From contig CM041097.1 in NCBI GenBank assembly GCA_023079485.1, positions 16,791,658 through 16,855,657 of the forward strand: DNA of 64,000 nucleotides, in the 5' to 3' direction. Source of the DNA: Archilochus colubris. Lineage: Eukaryota > Chordata > Aves > Apodiformes > Trochilidae. Under the pieces are notes generated by a model. The model worked only from the letters and a program-made list of their open reading frames with translations. It was not told where the DNA came from and searched no databases. Made by a program: the position numbers and the translations under genes. This document shows positions 26,730 through 39,237 of the stretch, piece by piece. Numbering within the stretch: position 1 is the first letter of the stretch; each line of letters starts with the position of its first letter.

Positions 26730-29700
26730 GTACGCTGGGCTCCCTGTCTTTGTGTTCAGGGGCTTTCGCTCATCGAAAGGGGCTGTATTTAATGGGGACG
26801 CGGTTGCAGGGGCTTCTTGGCAATGAAATTTTGCAAATAAAAAGCTGCACCCTGGCTCAATTTGCAGCTTATTTGGTGTCCTGGTAGCGAAGAATATAAA
26901 ATGGTTTTTTTAAAAAAGTTTGTGTGACTTTTGTTTTCTTCAAACTTTGAGATCTCGGGAAGAAGGTTTTGTTACAAAACTGATGTTCCTGTCATTTTCC
27001 CTTCTGGAAACAATTCTCTGCTTTTCTGGTACTTAGTTGTTTTCAAAAAGAAGGAGTTATCAATAGGCATTCAAATATCTATTTTGAATTTTATAAGAAA
27101 ACACGTATTTTTGTAAAATGGAGTCAAAACTCATTACAAAAGAGTTTCTCAGAAAGCCTTAATCTGAAATACGGGTGAGTTTCCAGCCTTTTGCAACGAG
27201 CCTTTGTAATCCTTTTTTGCTTAAATGACTTGTTTGCTATTAGTAGCTTTGGATTCCTTGTCCTACTGGAAACTGTAGGAGCTTGTTAGTACTCTCTGTC
27301 AAAGGAGAGGTAGCTTGCCTAATTACTTGGGGGGAAAAATGTGAACAGCTATAAGAAAAGAGATAATTTCATGCGCTGGGTAAGTCCAAGTGGAGTAATG
27401 TAACATGAAATGTGTAAGTGAAAGGATGCAAAACATTTTTGAGAAATTCACTGATGTATTGAATGAAAATTGTATTTTTGTTAATTTTTAAGAGTTACCT
27501 TTTTCCTCTGCATTACTGCTGAATCTTTTGATTGCAATCTGATGCGTAGCAACCACTTCTGGTTGGGAAGCGTGTTGTTACCAGTGAAGTTAATTGAGTT
27601 TGGTTACAACACACTTGTAGTTTGCTCATCACTGTTGTATATCAATGATACTCAAAGATTTAGGTTTAGAACAGACTTGCAGGCATAGCATCTCGAGGCA
27701 GTCCCTGTGCCATGTTCATGGGGGAACTGGAGGGTGCTTTTATTTATCAAATCTGCATACTGGTGATACTTATTTGGGACACTTGAGTCACACTCCAATG
27801 TGATCTGTGATCAAAAGGCAATTTGGAATGGTTTATACGTCGGTACATTTCCATTACAAATTAATTACTATATATTCTGAGCGTGTGTGCAAATAGCAGA
27901 GAAAAAAATGGTCAGGGAAGAGGTATTTTGAATAACATTTTTCTAAAGTAATTTATTAAACGTGTTTTAGGTTATGACAGCGTAGTTATAATAATTCAGA
28001 TCCAGCATATGTGTAGGTGCTATGAAATAATGTGTTTGTTTGTGATGCACTTAGTTAGCTAAACGTGTTAGATTTTTACATTTTTCATCTTACCATATTA
28101 AGATGTGAATTGGGGGGATTTTATTTAAACCTCTCTGACAACTTGTTGGAAAGCGTTTATTTTCTGATGGTATTTTACACTAAGGAAGGAGTGTAATGTC
28201 TTGAAGGAGCATTAGCAGTTGTCTATATTGTTCATTTTGCAATTGCCTCTTTATATGCCAGAGGAGGAGAGACAGCCCCTTAGTTCTGAGGGACAAACTA
28301 CAGAAGATGCTGCAGATGAGAGGTGATGCTCAGTTATTGCAAACAGGACTGCTAGGAGCTGGCTTGTCCTAGGATATGTAATCTGCTGGAACGGTGCTGG
28401 GGAACTTCCCATGAAGGACTTAAACCTGAATCCTAGTCCTTCAGGCCTGCTAAAGAAGTATCTGTCCTTCTTGATGGAGGAGGGTCTCCTGGAAAGAGGG
28501 AAGACACCTCCCCTGCACTCCTCTTTTTCCCACATGGCAGCGTGCATGACCCTGTAAAGCAAAAAGTTAAGAGAATGTATCCTTAAGTGGCCTGTAAATT
28601 AAAAGTAATAACCTGCAGTAAGGACCTTTTGGTGACAGAGAATTGGGGGGTGAAGGTTGTGGAAACATGAGCTACCTGCTAGAATAAAATGATGTCTTCT
28701 CATCACCTGCATTTACAGAAGTAACAGCCAGCTGCAAACCCAACCCCTCTTGGTCTCTGCTGATGGGAGAAGAGAGAACAGAGAGAACCATAGTTTATGT
28801 GTTCTTGGTGGGTGAAAAGAGCTAAAGATTCAGCCTTTTATTCTTTCCATAATTTGGGGGTTTTTGATAGAGTTATTTGCCTCCAAAGATGAGATTAAGA
28901 ATAAATCAGGACCTTCCTGGTGGCAGTGTGGTGACAGCCAGCTCTGCCTGCTGTAACACTGTGAGTGACATCATTTCCCTGCAGCTGCTTTTTACACTTC
29001 AGTTGTTTTCTGGCTGTAGACAAATTTTCCATACGAGCTGTACAGAAGTTTTAATTAGATAAATAGGGAACTAAGTTGGTAACTTCATTATCCAGATGGT
29101 CTGGATTTAATGACCTTAAAGAATGAGATAGACAAAAAGGGGATTTTTTTACACTTTCAGAAATATTAATCTGTGAGGCAATGTTCTTCAAAAGAGATCT
29201 TTCTGAATACTACTTCACAAACAAATAAAACCAAGTGTAGTGGCTATTTTTGTGTTTGTTTTGGAACTTAGGATCAAAAAAGCTCACTCCAAGCTTGTTG
29301 AGTTTTCCAGTGTTTTGGTTTTTTAGTTTTATTGTGTGCTTTTCCCTTTCTCCCATTTCTCATAACTTGTGAGTGTCTGAGGATGGTATTTTGGAACAAT
29401 GAGGTTAAAAAGAAGCCAAAGGTGTTTATGACGTTGGGTATTTTATACTTGTTGTGAAGATTTTGATTTAGAAACAATAGAAAAATAAAAAGAATCTACG
29501 TCACATTGCATAGGAATCCCCAAATTACATAATGGGGTATGGTCAAGGGCCATATGAATAAATAGAATTTCATTTTCTTGAGTAATGACTTCTTATTGCA
29601 TCACTTCTCTGCCTAGTAATGTAGCTTGGCAAGGTAGGAAATGACCTCTTGGAATTGAAATTTTGTGTTGCTTTGTGCAACCTAATTAAGAGATGAACTA

Positions 29701-31931
29701 TGAGCAGGTGTAATGCCTCTGAAATAGTATCTTAAATTTAATAGCAAAAGGAAGATCTGTTAATGGCTGTCAGTTACCCTTTTGCAGAGCTGATGGTAGC
29801 TTCAGAGATGTGCAGGGGGGTTTTTTATCTTTAAGCACCTTCTCATCCATCTCCTGTTGGTACTCAAGGACAGACACTACAGAGAGATGTCACAGGAGTG
29901 TCTTTGCTTCTGCTGCAGTTCAGTTTCTTGTCAGGCCTTGGAAATAGGAACATGGAACTTAAAATGTTGATTGTTGGGATAGTTCCAAGCCTTATCAATG
30001 TTGGAGAGAATGTGTTCCTGAAGTACAAAGTAAGTTTTTATTTTTATTTTTAGTTAACTCTTAACTTCTTTGCAAAGAGTTCATCTTAAGATGTCTTCAG
30101 TGGGTTGTTTTATGGAGTAGCTTCTTCCATACAGGTGTATTTTTATTCTGTATACTTAATTAGTATTAAGAAGCTGTTCTTTTTGCTGTTGTTGATTACA
30201 GTTTTTCCCTTGCCTGGTAGGAGTCCTTACCTGTTGGAGTGGAATCACTGCTGGAAGTCTTTAGTATTCCAGAGCTGATTTTTGGGAACTGGTTGCTGCC
30301 TTTCTGGAAGCAGGGTCAGCCCAGGTCTTGAGGAGGTTGTGGATCAGGTTTCTTCCTGTAGTCAGGGAGAGCTGATGATGGGTTGGTCCTTTTGCTCCTC
30401 ACTCATCTATCTGCATAATATTACTGCTATTAAACCCATACCTTGTAGACTGAAATGTGTTAAAAGGTGGTGTAGAAATAGAGAGAATGCACTGTTGGTT
30501 TGTAGTGAAGCTGGTCTGTTTATCAACCTCCCCAAAGCTGTCTTGGGCTTTCTGTTCCTGTCTTCCTGCTTGATAGCACAGAATTAACTTTTCTCCTATA
30601 GGCCTAGCAGCTGGCTGCTGACAATTACTTAGGGAGCACCTCCTGTTGATGTGAGAGGAGTTGATGGGTTCTCCTTTTTGTGTCTCATTTCCCATCTCTC
30701 CTGCTCCCCACCTCCTTTCCTACAAAGTACCTCGCAGGATTCTTATGAAGTAAGTGATTGCCTCCCTGCCAAGCTACTGGCAGCAGCAGGATAACTCCTT
30801 GTCTTGCTGACAGACAGTGGTACCCTAGCCACATCCACAGAGTAGTTCTCAGTCTTCTGTGTCAGTCCAGGAAGCTGATTTTTAGGATTTTTTTTTGTTG
30901 TTCTGAAGACAGAAACACTGACTTGCATGACAAGAATTTTACTTAGTGCCCCTCTGGCATCTTTAGCAAAACTGCACTTGTAGGAGTACAGGTATGGGTC
31001 TCACCATCCTTTAAGAGGCACAGAAGGAAAAGTGTTTTCCTTCATCTGAAAGATGATAAATAAGGAATGAGTCTAAAGGCTGAAATTACCAGCCATCAGG
31101 CCTTATTCTCCAAGCAAAATTAGCAAGAATTTCTGCTAACTTTGGACTTGCCTGCCCAAAACATAATGTGGCATCTCAGAAATTGCCACTGATGTGAGCA
31201 GGATTATGTCCTCCATGGGAAGAGATGCACAAGAGCATCCTCAGGAGGCAGGAAAGGAGGCTCAGGGCCAGCATCAGCCCCCAGAATTGCAAATCAGTTC
31301 CTTTGAAGACATTACCATTTCTTGCAGAATTGAAAGCTTTACCAGTGGGCAGCTGACACCCATCCCTCTGCATGTCAGGCTAAGCAGATGGAAAGTAGAA
31401 AATTGAGGATGAACACTTCTTCCCCCTGCCCCCCTATGTTCTTTATTGGTGTTCTTCAGCTGGCACATGGATGCCACAGTTGTGCTGTCATGGTTTAACC
31501 TGATGCACCAGATCACAGCACAGAGGTTGATGGAAGCCTAAACTGGATGTCTAGGGGTGAAATGGGATGGTCCCTGTCCCACTCTGTCCCTGCTGCTGCA
31601 TGTTTAACTTTCCAGAGGATGTGGTTGATTTACCTCCCCTTCCTCTGAAGTGTTGTCCTGTCAGATGAGTAGCACAATGAGGAATCTGCTGGACTTCTCA
31701 AACCTCTTCCTCTCTCTTTCTCTGACATTGGAGGTTTGAGAATGTAACTTCCATTTGGCATAGGTGCTGAGATGCTTGTCTGAAGCCTTGGGTGCTGCTG
31801 CAAAGACCTGGAGGGTTGGAGTGGGCACCTGCAGTGGTGCAAATAACTTTATTACCCACAAAGCATTTATACAGCACCCAAAAGAAGGTCTCCTGACCAG
31901 GTCCCTTTTGGGATGCTAATATCTCCTTTTA

Positions 31932-31970
31932 TCACAGAATAATCATGGTTGGAAAAGACCTCTGAGATTA
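31932..31970 (-). repeat. CR1 3' tail fragment, reverse
   Basis: CACAGAATAATCATGGTTGG followed by AAAAGACCTCTGAGATTAAT is the reverse of the usual CR1 3' end (agaatcat...ggttggaaaagacct...agat). Only about 40 nt can be recognised. Confidence 0.7.
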
Positions 31971-34499
31971 ATTATTCTTGTTTCTGGAGAGTGAGCAAGC
32001 AGTTCCTTTGCTCCAGGGGATCTGGGCAAGGCAGGTCCTGCTTTGTTGGCCTGTATCATGAGATCTCTCTCTGTGCTCCCACGTGGTGCCTGCTCTTGCT
32101 AATGGGGTAGCTCACCCCAAAATGTGATGCCTATATACAAACATAAATATGGAAATACAGGCTAAAAGCCCATGCCTTAACACTGGCCATTAACAGGTTG
32201 TTATTGTGTATCTACATACAATAATGCATATAATACACTGGATATATTTTTTTTTTAATTAAATACATTTTGAAATCACTAAGGACTCCATTTAGGATTC
32301 CTGGGCTGCAGTGCCAAGGTTGGTGTCTTCCTAGTAGATATTACCTGCTCTTTTGGTGCTAGAAATACAGCTCTTTACTGCTGCTTCTTGTCACTGTGGC
32401 CTTTCCTCTCTCACCTGGGCACCAAAGCAAGCCCAAACCCCTACTTTTCAAAGCCAAAAACCAGAGCCTGTTTATTTACTGCATTTCCCCTCTTCCAGTT
32501 TGGTTATTGCAAGAGCTTTTACCTATCTCATACTGGGCTGATCACAACTGATACCAGAGCAGTTCTCTTTGTCTCTCCCTGAATTTCACCACTGCTCATG
32601 CTCATCACACCCCTTTGGAGCCACTTTTTCCATGTCAATTGGAGCTCAGTGCTGCATCCTCCCTGCTTGCAGAGGTGGAGGCAACCAGGCTGCTCTCTTG
32701 CCTTCACCTCTGTTCACTCAGATTTGTAATGCACCACGATGAGAACTTTGCATCAGGTACCCTGTATTTCTTTGGCCATGCCAGGCATGCCTTCTGAGTG
32801 ATTTTAATGACTATGGACATATATATTAAAAAAAACAGCCCTTCTTCTAGACCTTTTTCAGGATGAGCTGTGGTGGTAGTGCAGTCCTACCTGGTAAGGA
32901 AGGCTGTGCAATTAACAGTGATGTTTTTGGTGTAATAATTACCATAAAACTTCATTGTAGAGGGGACTTATCTCACCGTGCTGAAGAACAGGAACAATGG
33001 GATGTCAAGATAAACGTCTGGTGGCATCTGCTGCAACAAATGTGTGTTTGTGGACACACTTATCTGATTAAAAGTTAATTTAATCTAACCTGACAATGGT
33101 AGATAGTGGTGTGTGCCAGTATGTTAAGTAAGAATGGCTTGCTTTTGGAGTTGAGGACTTAGGCAAGGGATTTGCCAGACCAGGTCTTGGTGGACTGCAG
33201 ATGGTTAAACTAAGGTCACTTACACTCAGTGACTCTGATTTATGGAACTTAAGCTTACAGCAAACTCATCATAAAGGAAAACCTGCCTAAAACTACAGAA
33301 CTACTAAAGCCTTCCTGCCTTGACTCCTAAGCCTTCAGGTAAGTATCTCTCAGGCCTTAAATCTTTGCTTGCTCAGTGGGTTGAAAGCTGTTCCAAAACA
33401 AACTCTAGTGCTTGGTGCCTGTGGTTAGTAAGAGAGGTAAAATGTAAACTCTTGCTTAACACCCAGGTTATTAGACATTAAAAATCCATGGAATTCAAGG
33501 GGGCAACATACTTGTTGTGTATGAGTATCTGACTGCTCGACTGCTGGTACAAAACTGCTTTCACCTTTTGTCCCAAATGTCCTTTTCCTATGGATGCAAA
33601 TATGGCTGTTGCTTAGCTCTGGAGAGACATCCTGTTGCTGATCAAGATGTTTGATTTTTCCATCTTGGCTCTTTGGCTGTGGCACACAATAGAGCTCCCA
33701 GAGCTGGGGGATAAACTGTGCTGCTGCTTAATGGTGCTGTTGGGGGGGTTTGGATATTCCTTGGACAAGTGATGCTGAGAGGGGACTGCACAGGTAACTG
33801 AGCAGAGCAGGATCGTAGCTGGGAAACTGCTGGTTTTATCATAGAACTCTTGCCCTGCCAAGTTCACAGTAGTTAGTTTGGAAAAACTTATTTTTGACAT
33901 GGATGAAGTAAGGATATATTGATACACAATTCTATAGGCATCTGGAGGACCAGTCTCTGATAGCCTTTAGAAGGTTCTTGGTGATTTATATCCTAGTTGG
34001 TGGTCTTGAGGATTTGCTGTCTTCCTGCTGGCTTGATTACATCCACAAAATTAAGGAGAGCTTGCTGAGTTTGTTCTGCTGTGGCTTCAAAGCACTTTTT
34101 TTTTCTTTTTTTTTTTCTTCCATGGTCTAGACATATTATCTGATGGCTGAGTTACCAGACCTTGGGAAAATGGTGGTTCACCACATGTCAGTGGCTGTTT
34201 TGGACCTGCAGAAGATGAGTTAATCTTCCTAAAGATTTGTAGGTGCCCATAGTTGTGGGTATTAAAAGCTGCAGCCCACCAGCTAACAGGTTTTAACAGC
34301 TTTATTAAGTCCTTTTTTAGTCAACATTAATATAAAGCCAACTTATTTCACTTTCCTGGCTAAGACAAGGGTGGCTGATGGTCATTGCAGTTGTGGTTTT
34401 TTGAGTCCATGCCTTAATCTGGAAGAAAATAGAGCCTGGAGCCACACACAGGGCTGGAGAAGAGGGTGGGGGTCTGGGGAGGCCTCTGCTGACACCTTT

Positions 34500-35100
34500 G
34501 ATAGATGTTATATTTTAAATGTGAAAATTTAGATCTGCTTAAAGTAATCTTTGGGTATTATGTACGCTCGCAAATATTTCAATTCTTCAGCTAGTTTGGC
34601 AGCATTATTCTCCGAGATGCTGAACCTGCCTGCTGAATGAATTCAAAGTGACAAGCTGGAGACATTCCTGCCATTCAAGAGAGGCTTAAGGAATTTCTTA
34701 TTGGCTAAATTACAAATATGTAGCATTTTGCCCAGCACTGCATGGCAATTTCAACCTGCCTGACCGTGACAAGATTAGCACTTTTCCTCCCCCTCCCCAG
34801 CAGTAATTTTTCTTTTTTCTTAAATAATAAAAAAATTAGATTAAGAAGTACCAGGCAGAGATGCAAAATCTTGAAAGAGTGAAACCCAGCCTTACCTTGA
34901 ATGATTCTGTCTGTCATTGGATTGGTTCCTTAATTAGCCCCATGTCCTTTAACCTCTTGAGAAATAAGTAAGGGATAAATTTGGGGATCAAGACAAAGAC
35001 GCCCAGAGATTTACCACACACCGCTAGGTAATTCATCAAGGAATGTTGGTAATTAGCCCTGCCTCTTTCCTTTCTGGCTCATTTACTAAAACTGGTTGAT
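34500..35100. promoter_or_regulatory. Candidate intronic regulatory element with paired TAATTAGCCC motifs
   Basis: This block is free of visible repeats and contains two exact copies of TAATTAGCCC, at 34931-34940 and 35050-35059. TAATTAGC is the preferred core of the paired-like homeoprotein VSX2 (CHX10), which represses Mitf in the neural retina. Other homeodomain proteins, such as LIM class, accept the same core. Enhancer function and conservation are inferred from composition only. Confidence 0.3.
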
Positions 35101-38100
35101 TTAAAATAATTCCTGCTGGTTCATTATCAACTACTTTAAGAGCCAAGTTATGAACTTGAAACAAAAAACAGTATTGTGTTGGCTGTAAAGGATCTGGCAA
35201 GTGTGTTTTGGGTTGTTTTTTAAAGAAAAGAAATTATTCAGTCCCGTCATCAGTCTCCCCAACTTGATAATTAAATATTACTTTGTTTGGATTACTGTTT
35301 GGCTTTTTGGGTGTATTTATTTCTTGTGTCTACTACTGAGAGGCAGAGAGGAGGAAAAAGAAAAAAAAAAAGAAAAATCCAAGATCTTGAAGAGGTACAT
35401 GTCAGGTTGTGTTAAGAAAGCATGGGCTGATGGAATCCAGCTGAATACAGACTTTACAATAGTAGTAGTAGTCCTGCAGTTGGGGGAATGGGGAGCTGCT
35501 TTAACCCTTTATCTCTCAGAAATGAGTGCCAGCTCCATATCCTTTCTTGGAGCAAGATGTTTCATTGAATAAAGCATCTCTTTAATGCTTCTAGTGGAAA
35601 TTTGTCCCTGGATTGAGGACAGAACTCATCTGCTTTGATTTGCTTAGGGAATTATTCATGTAGAGCTCTTTCTTTTTCTTTATAGATCAGAATAGCATTA
35701 CTCAGAAATTAAATGAGAGATTCAAGGTAGAACTGGATTGATATGGTGCTGCCTTTGTCCTGTTCTGCAGGAGAATCTCTGTATGGCAGCTCCTGTTTGA
35801 ATTTGTTCCATCAGCACTTGCTGGCCAGGAGATCTGGGCAGCTCTGTCTGACTTCAAGAATGAAGTTACTGTAAATCTTCCCTTAATAATTAATGTCAGA
35901 CTGGGATTACAACACTTCTGAAACTGTTGTGGGCTAGAGAAAAAGCAGCCTGTGCTTGCCTTCCTCTTGTGACTTCCAAGATCCTGAATCCTTTAGATGG
36001 ATTATTTTGAACCTCTTGTAACACATCAGTGTTGTTTTGGGCCAGAATTCTATGTCTTCTTTCAGTGCATATAAAAAACCCCATTCTTACTCCTCTTCCA
36101 TGCATCCAGTTTGCATTTGTTAGATGCTGCTATGACCCAGCAAAACTTTGTGTCTGCTTTTAACTGCTTGGCACATGGGTAAATTAAAACCAAAATAAAA
36201 CAAAGTGGTGATCTTTATGGGAATATGGCTCTGCCAATCTTTAATTCTTTGGAATTCTTTTGTTACCAGCTATGAAATTAACTTGCTGCCTCCAAAAACT
36301 TGCAGAGGGGTTGCTGAGTGACAGATATGTTTTTTCCCAGCTTGTAATGATGTAGAACAGAAAATTAAGTATCTTGAAAAAATAAAATAGGAAAACAACA
36401 ATAAGCACAACTCTATTTAATACCAGTGTTTTTTCAAAGTTAGAAAGTCCACAGCAAATTAATAGTTTGAGTTTCCCAAGTCATATTATTATTTTTTAAC
36501 ATACTGGAAGAGGCTTTTGTTATGGACCAATCTGGTTTAATATCCTCAAATTGCTGAATATCAATAGTTGCAGCTAGTTCTTGGAATTGTGTAAATTACC
36601 CAAGAGTCTTCAAGCAAATCTTTTTTTTTTTGCTTTTGAACTTGATTACGAGCAGCATGCATTTCAACATCAATATTACAGGAATTAAATGAATAGATGA
36701 AGTGCTGGGAAGCCCTGAGAACTCAGATGCCATTCTTTGTGTTGCACTTTCAGAATCTCTCAGCAGATGGCATGATGGTTTCCAGGAGTTTATATTTCTT
36801 GGGCAAGCTTTCAGCTGCTGGTGAAGTCAAACTCCAAGGCTATTCCTTTCACTGCTGAAGGCTGATACTCAGGTGTTAAAAAAAATTTTGACACATTATT
36901 CTAATCAAATGATGTTGTTTGCTTGTGGTACCATATTATGTTTGCATCAATTCATGTCCTAGAGGTACCTTTAAAGCCATTAACCAGCTAAATGCTGTAT
37001 GTAATAGTTATTACATGCAAAAAACCCCAATTAACTCCTAGAAAGCTGAAAGGCAGGCTGCTTCTTTTCAATAAACCTGCTGCTGATGTCTGGCAGAAGT
37101 ACTAAACTTATTCAACAAGCAAGACTAGAATGCTAAAAAAAGCTTAAGTGTTAAAACTGGAGCATGTTTTCCATGGAATATTGCCTATCTAGGACACAAA
37201 TGTATTGGGGTAAATCAAATCCCCCTTCCTGCTTTGTGCTACAAATCCTGATTCTTGTAGACCATGTGAACCAGTGAGAGAAGATTTAAAGAAGTATGGC
37301 TTTCTAGAATAAAAGTAATAAATACTTCTGTGTTTCTAATCTAATGAGACTGACACAACCTAAAACCATTAGCTGTTTTCTGGCAACCCATCTACTTGAA
37401 GTCCTGGCTTCTGGCTGCAGCATTTTGTTACTGACATGGCTTCCTTCCTGAAAATCACCAAGAAACTCCTGGTTGAAACCATCAAAATTCAGTTTGTGGA
37501 CTTAATAGCTCGTTTCAGAGGAAAATGTAAACAGGCAACTAGTGGAAATACGTATTTTTAAAAATAATCCCTTCCTTGTAGGTAGCACATTTCAAGACTG
37601 AGGTGTAGAAAACAACTTATCTGACTGTCCCAGATCTTTAGAAGTCTGCTCAAGGACCTATAGGCAGCACACTAAACCTTATCTTTAAGGCTTCTACTTC
37701 TCTGTACTAAAGACTGTGACATCTCCCTGTATTTGCTGTTTAGGTGGATGAGTTTTTTTCTTTCTTCTGGGTTTGGAGAGCCCTGGACAGAGGTGATATT
37801 CTCAGGAAAGACTTATTCCTGCTTACTTGTATCAGTGATCCAGAGAGCCAGTGCCCTTAGCCAGCCTCACTGTGCTGATAAGAGCTGACTGATAAACCTG
37901 CCTGGCTGAGAGCTTGTGTTTTAGGGGGGAGACAGAGATGCTTTTAGTGCTGCTACAGCCTCGTGAAGTAGGTCTCTTCTGTCAAAGCAATGTTAGCATT
38001 TCAGGAACTGCTTTAAAGTTAATTCTTTCCTTGTTAAACAGAAAATTCTAGGAGGTGAGAGTTCTGTTAAAAAAAAAAAATACAGCAATCATCCAGATTA

Positions 38101-39216
38101 TTGTGATTTACTAATTGAAAAGTCATCCTTTGAGCAATCCAGTACCATTGTAGTATAGAATTAATTTGACTAATTTACAATTCTGCTCTCAGACTCCCAC
38201 CAGAACCAGGCTCTTCTGAAATACCAGGACAACCTCGATTGGTCTCAAAGAACCAATTTGTCAGGGAAGGAGTAAAATGACCTTGAATGAATCAGCATTT
38301 GTGTGTAGCAACTGTGAGCTTTCCATCCCTTTGCTTTCTAAAAGGAAATGAGTTCTGGACCACAGGCACCATTCATTCCCCAGCAGTTAATGGGCCCCAT
38401 TCACATGAAAGTTCATATATTCCTTAAGGCTTCAGCCTTGTCTGGTTTGCTGTGTAAAAGGAAAAATAGTATTTAATCATGTTACTGTGGTTTTTCAAAA
38501 GAGTTTATCCTTTTCTAAAGCATGTTGGCTTTTTGAGGGAAGAAAAGTGGTGCCTTCTGCTCTGGAGTGCTGCAAAATATTTCAGTAAGTGGTGGCTCTC
38601 TGCTTCTTATGTGAGTCACTGCTCACCACTGCCTTCTGCCTTTCCTTGAGCTGTTTAATAAAAGAAACAAGGGAATAACTTCCAGACAGAGCTTCTGCCA
38701 GTTCCCAGGACTCAGCCTTAGAATTTGCAACTCTCAATTTGCAACTTCTTCAAGAAAATTTGTTAATTCCCTAATTGTGGTTGAAGGTGGCAGGTTGCAA
38801 GGACGGAGTCAGGTCTGAGCACACAGGCTGGATGCTCAGCTTTGGATGCAGAGTGAGGAATGTGCTGACTGCTACAGGACCCAGGGAGTAAAAACAGTTA
38901 ACTTCTAGAGGAACACACTTAATCCAAGTTTACATTTGCTTCTCTGGTAGTTGCAGTTCCAGATAATGCCTACAGAACTGTTGCTACCAGCTGTATATAA
39001 GCAATAGGCCACCAGATGGGGTAAGGCAGAAGCAGCTTTGCCTGTTGCTCAAGCAATTCCTTATTTGTGCCTGTTTTAATTTTTTTTCCATGATGCTCTG
39101 ACTGGCAGCAAAGGTGGCTGATGGTGTCCCTTGCAGCCCTGGTCATTGCTGCACCCATGGAGCATCTGTGGGACCATGCTAAAAACTAGGTGGGACTGCT
39201 GAAGCAGTTTGACATT

Positions 39217-39237
39217 AAAAAAAAAAAAAAAAAAAAA
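39217..39237. repeat. Poly(A) tract
   Basis: Twenty-one consecutive A residues following GACATT. It could be the tail of a retroposed copy, but no parent transcript is recognisable 5' of it. Confidence 0.9.
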
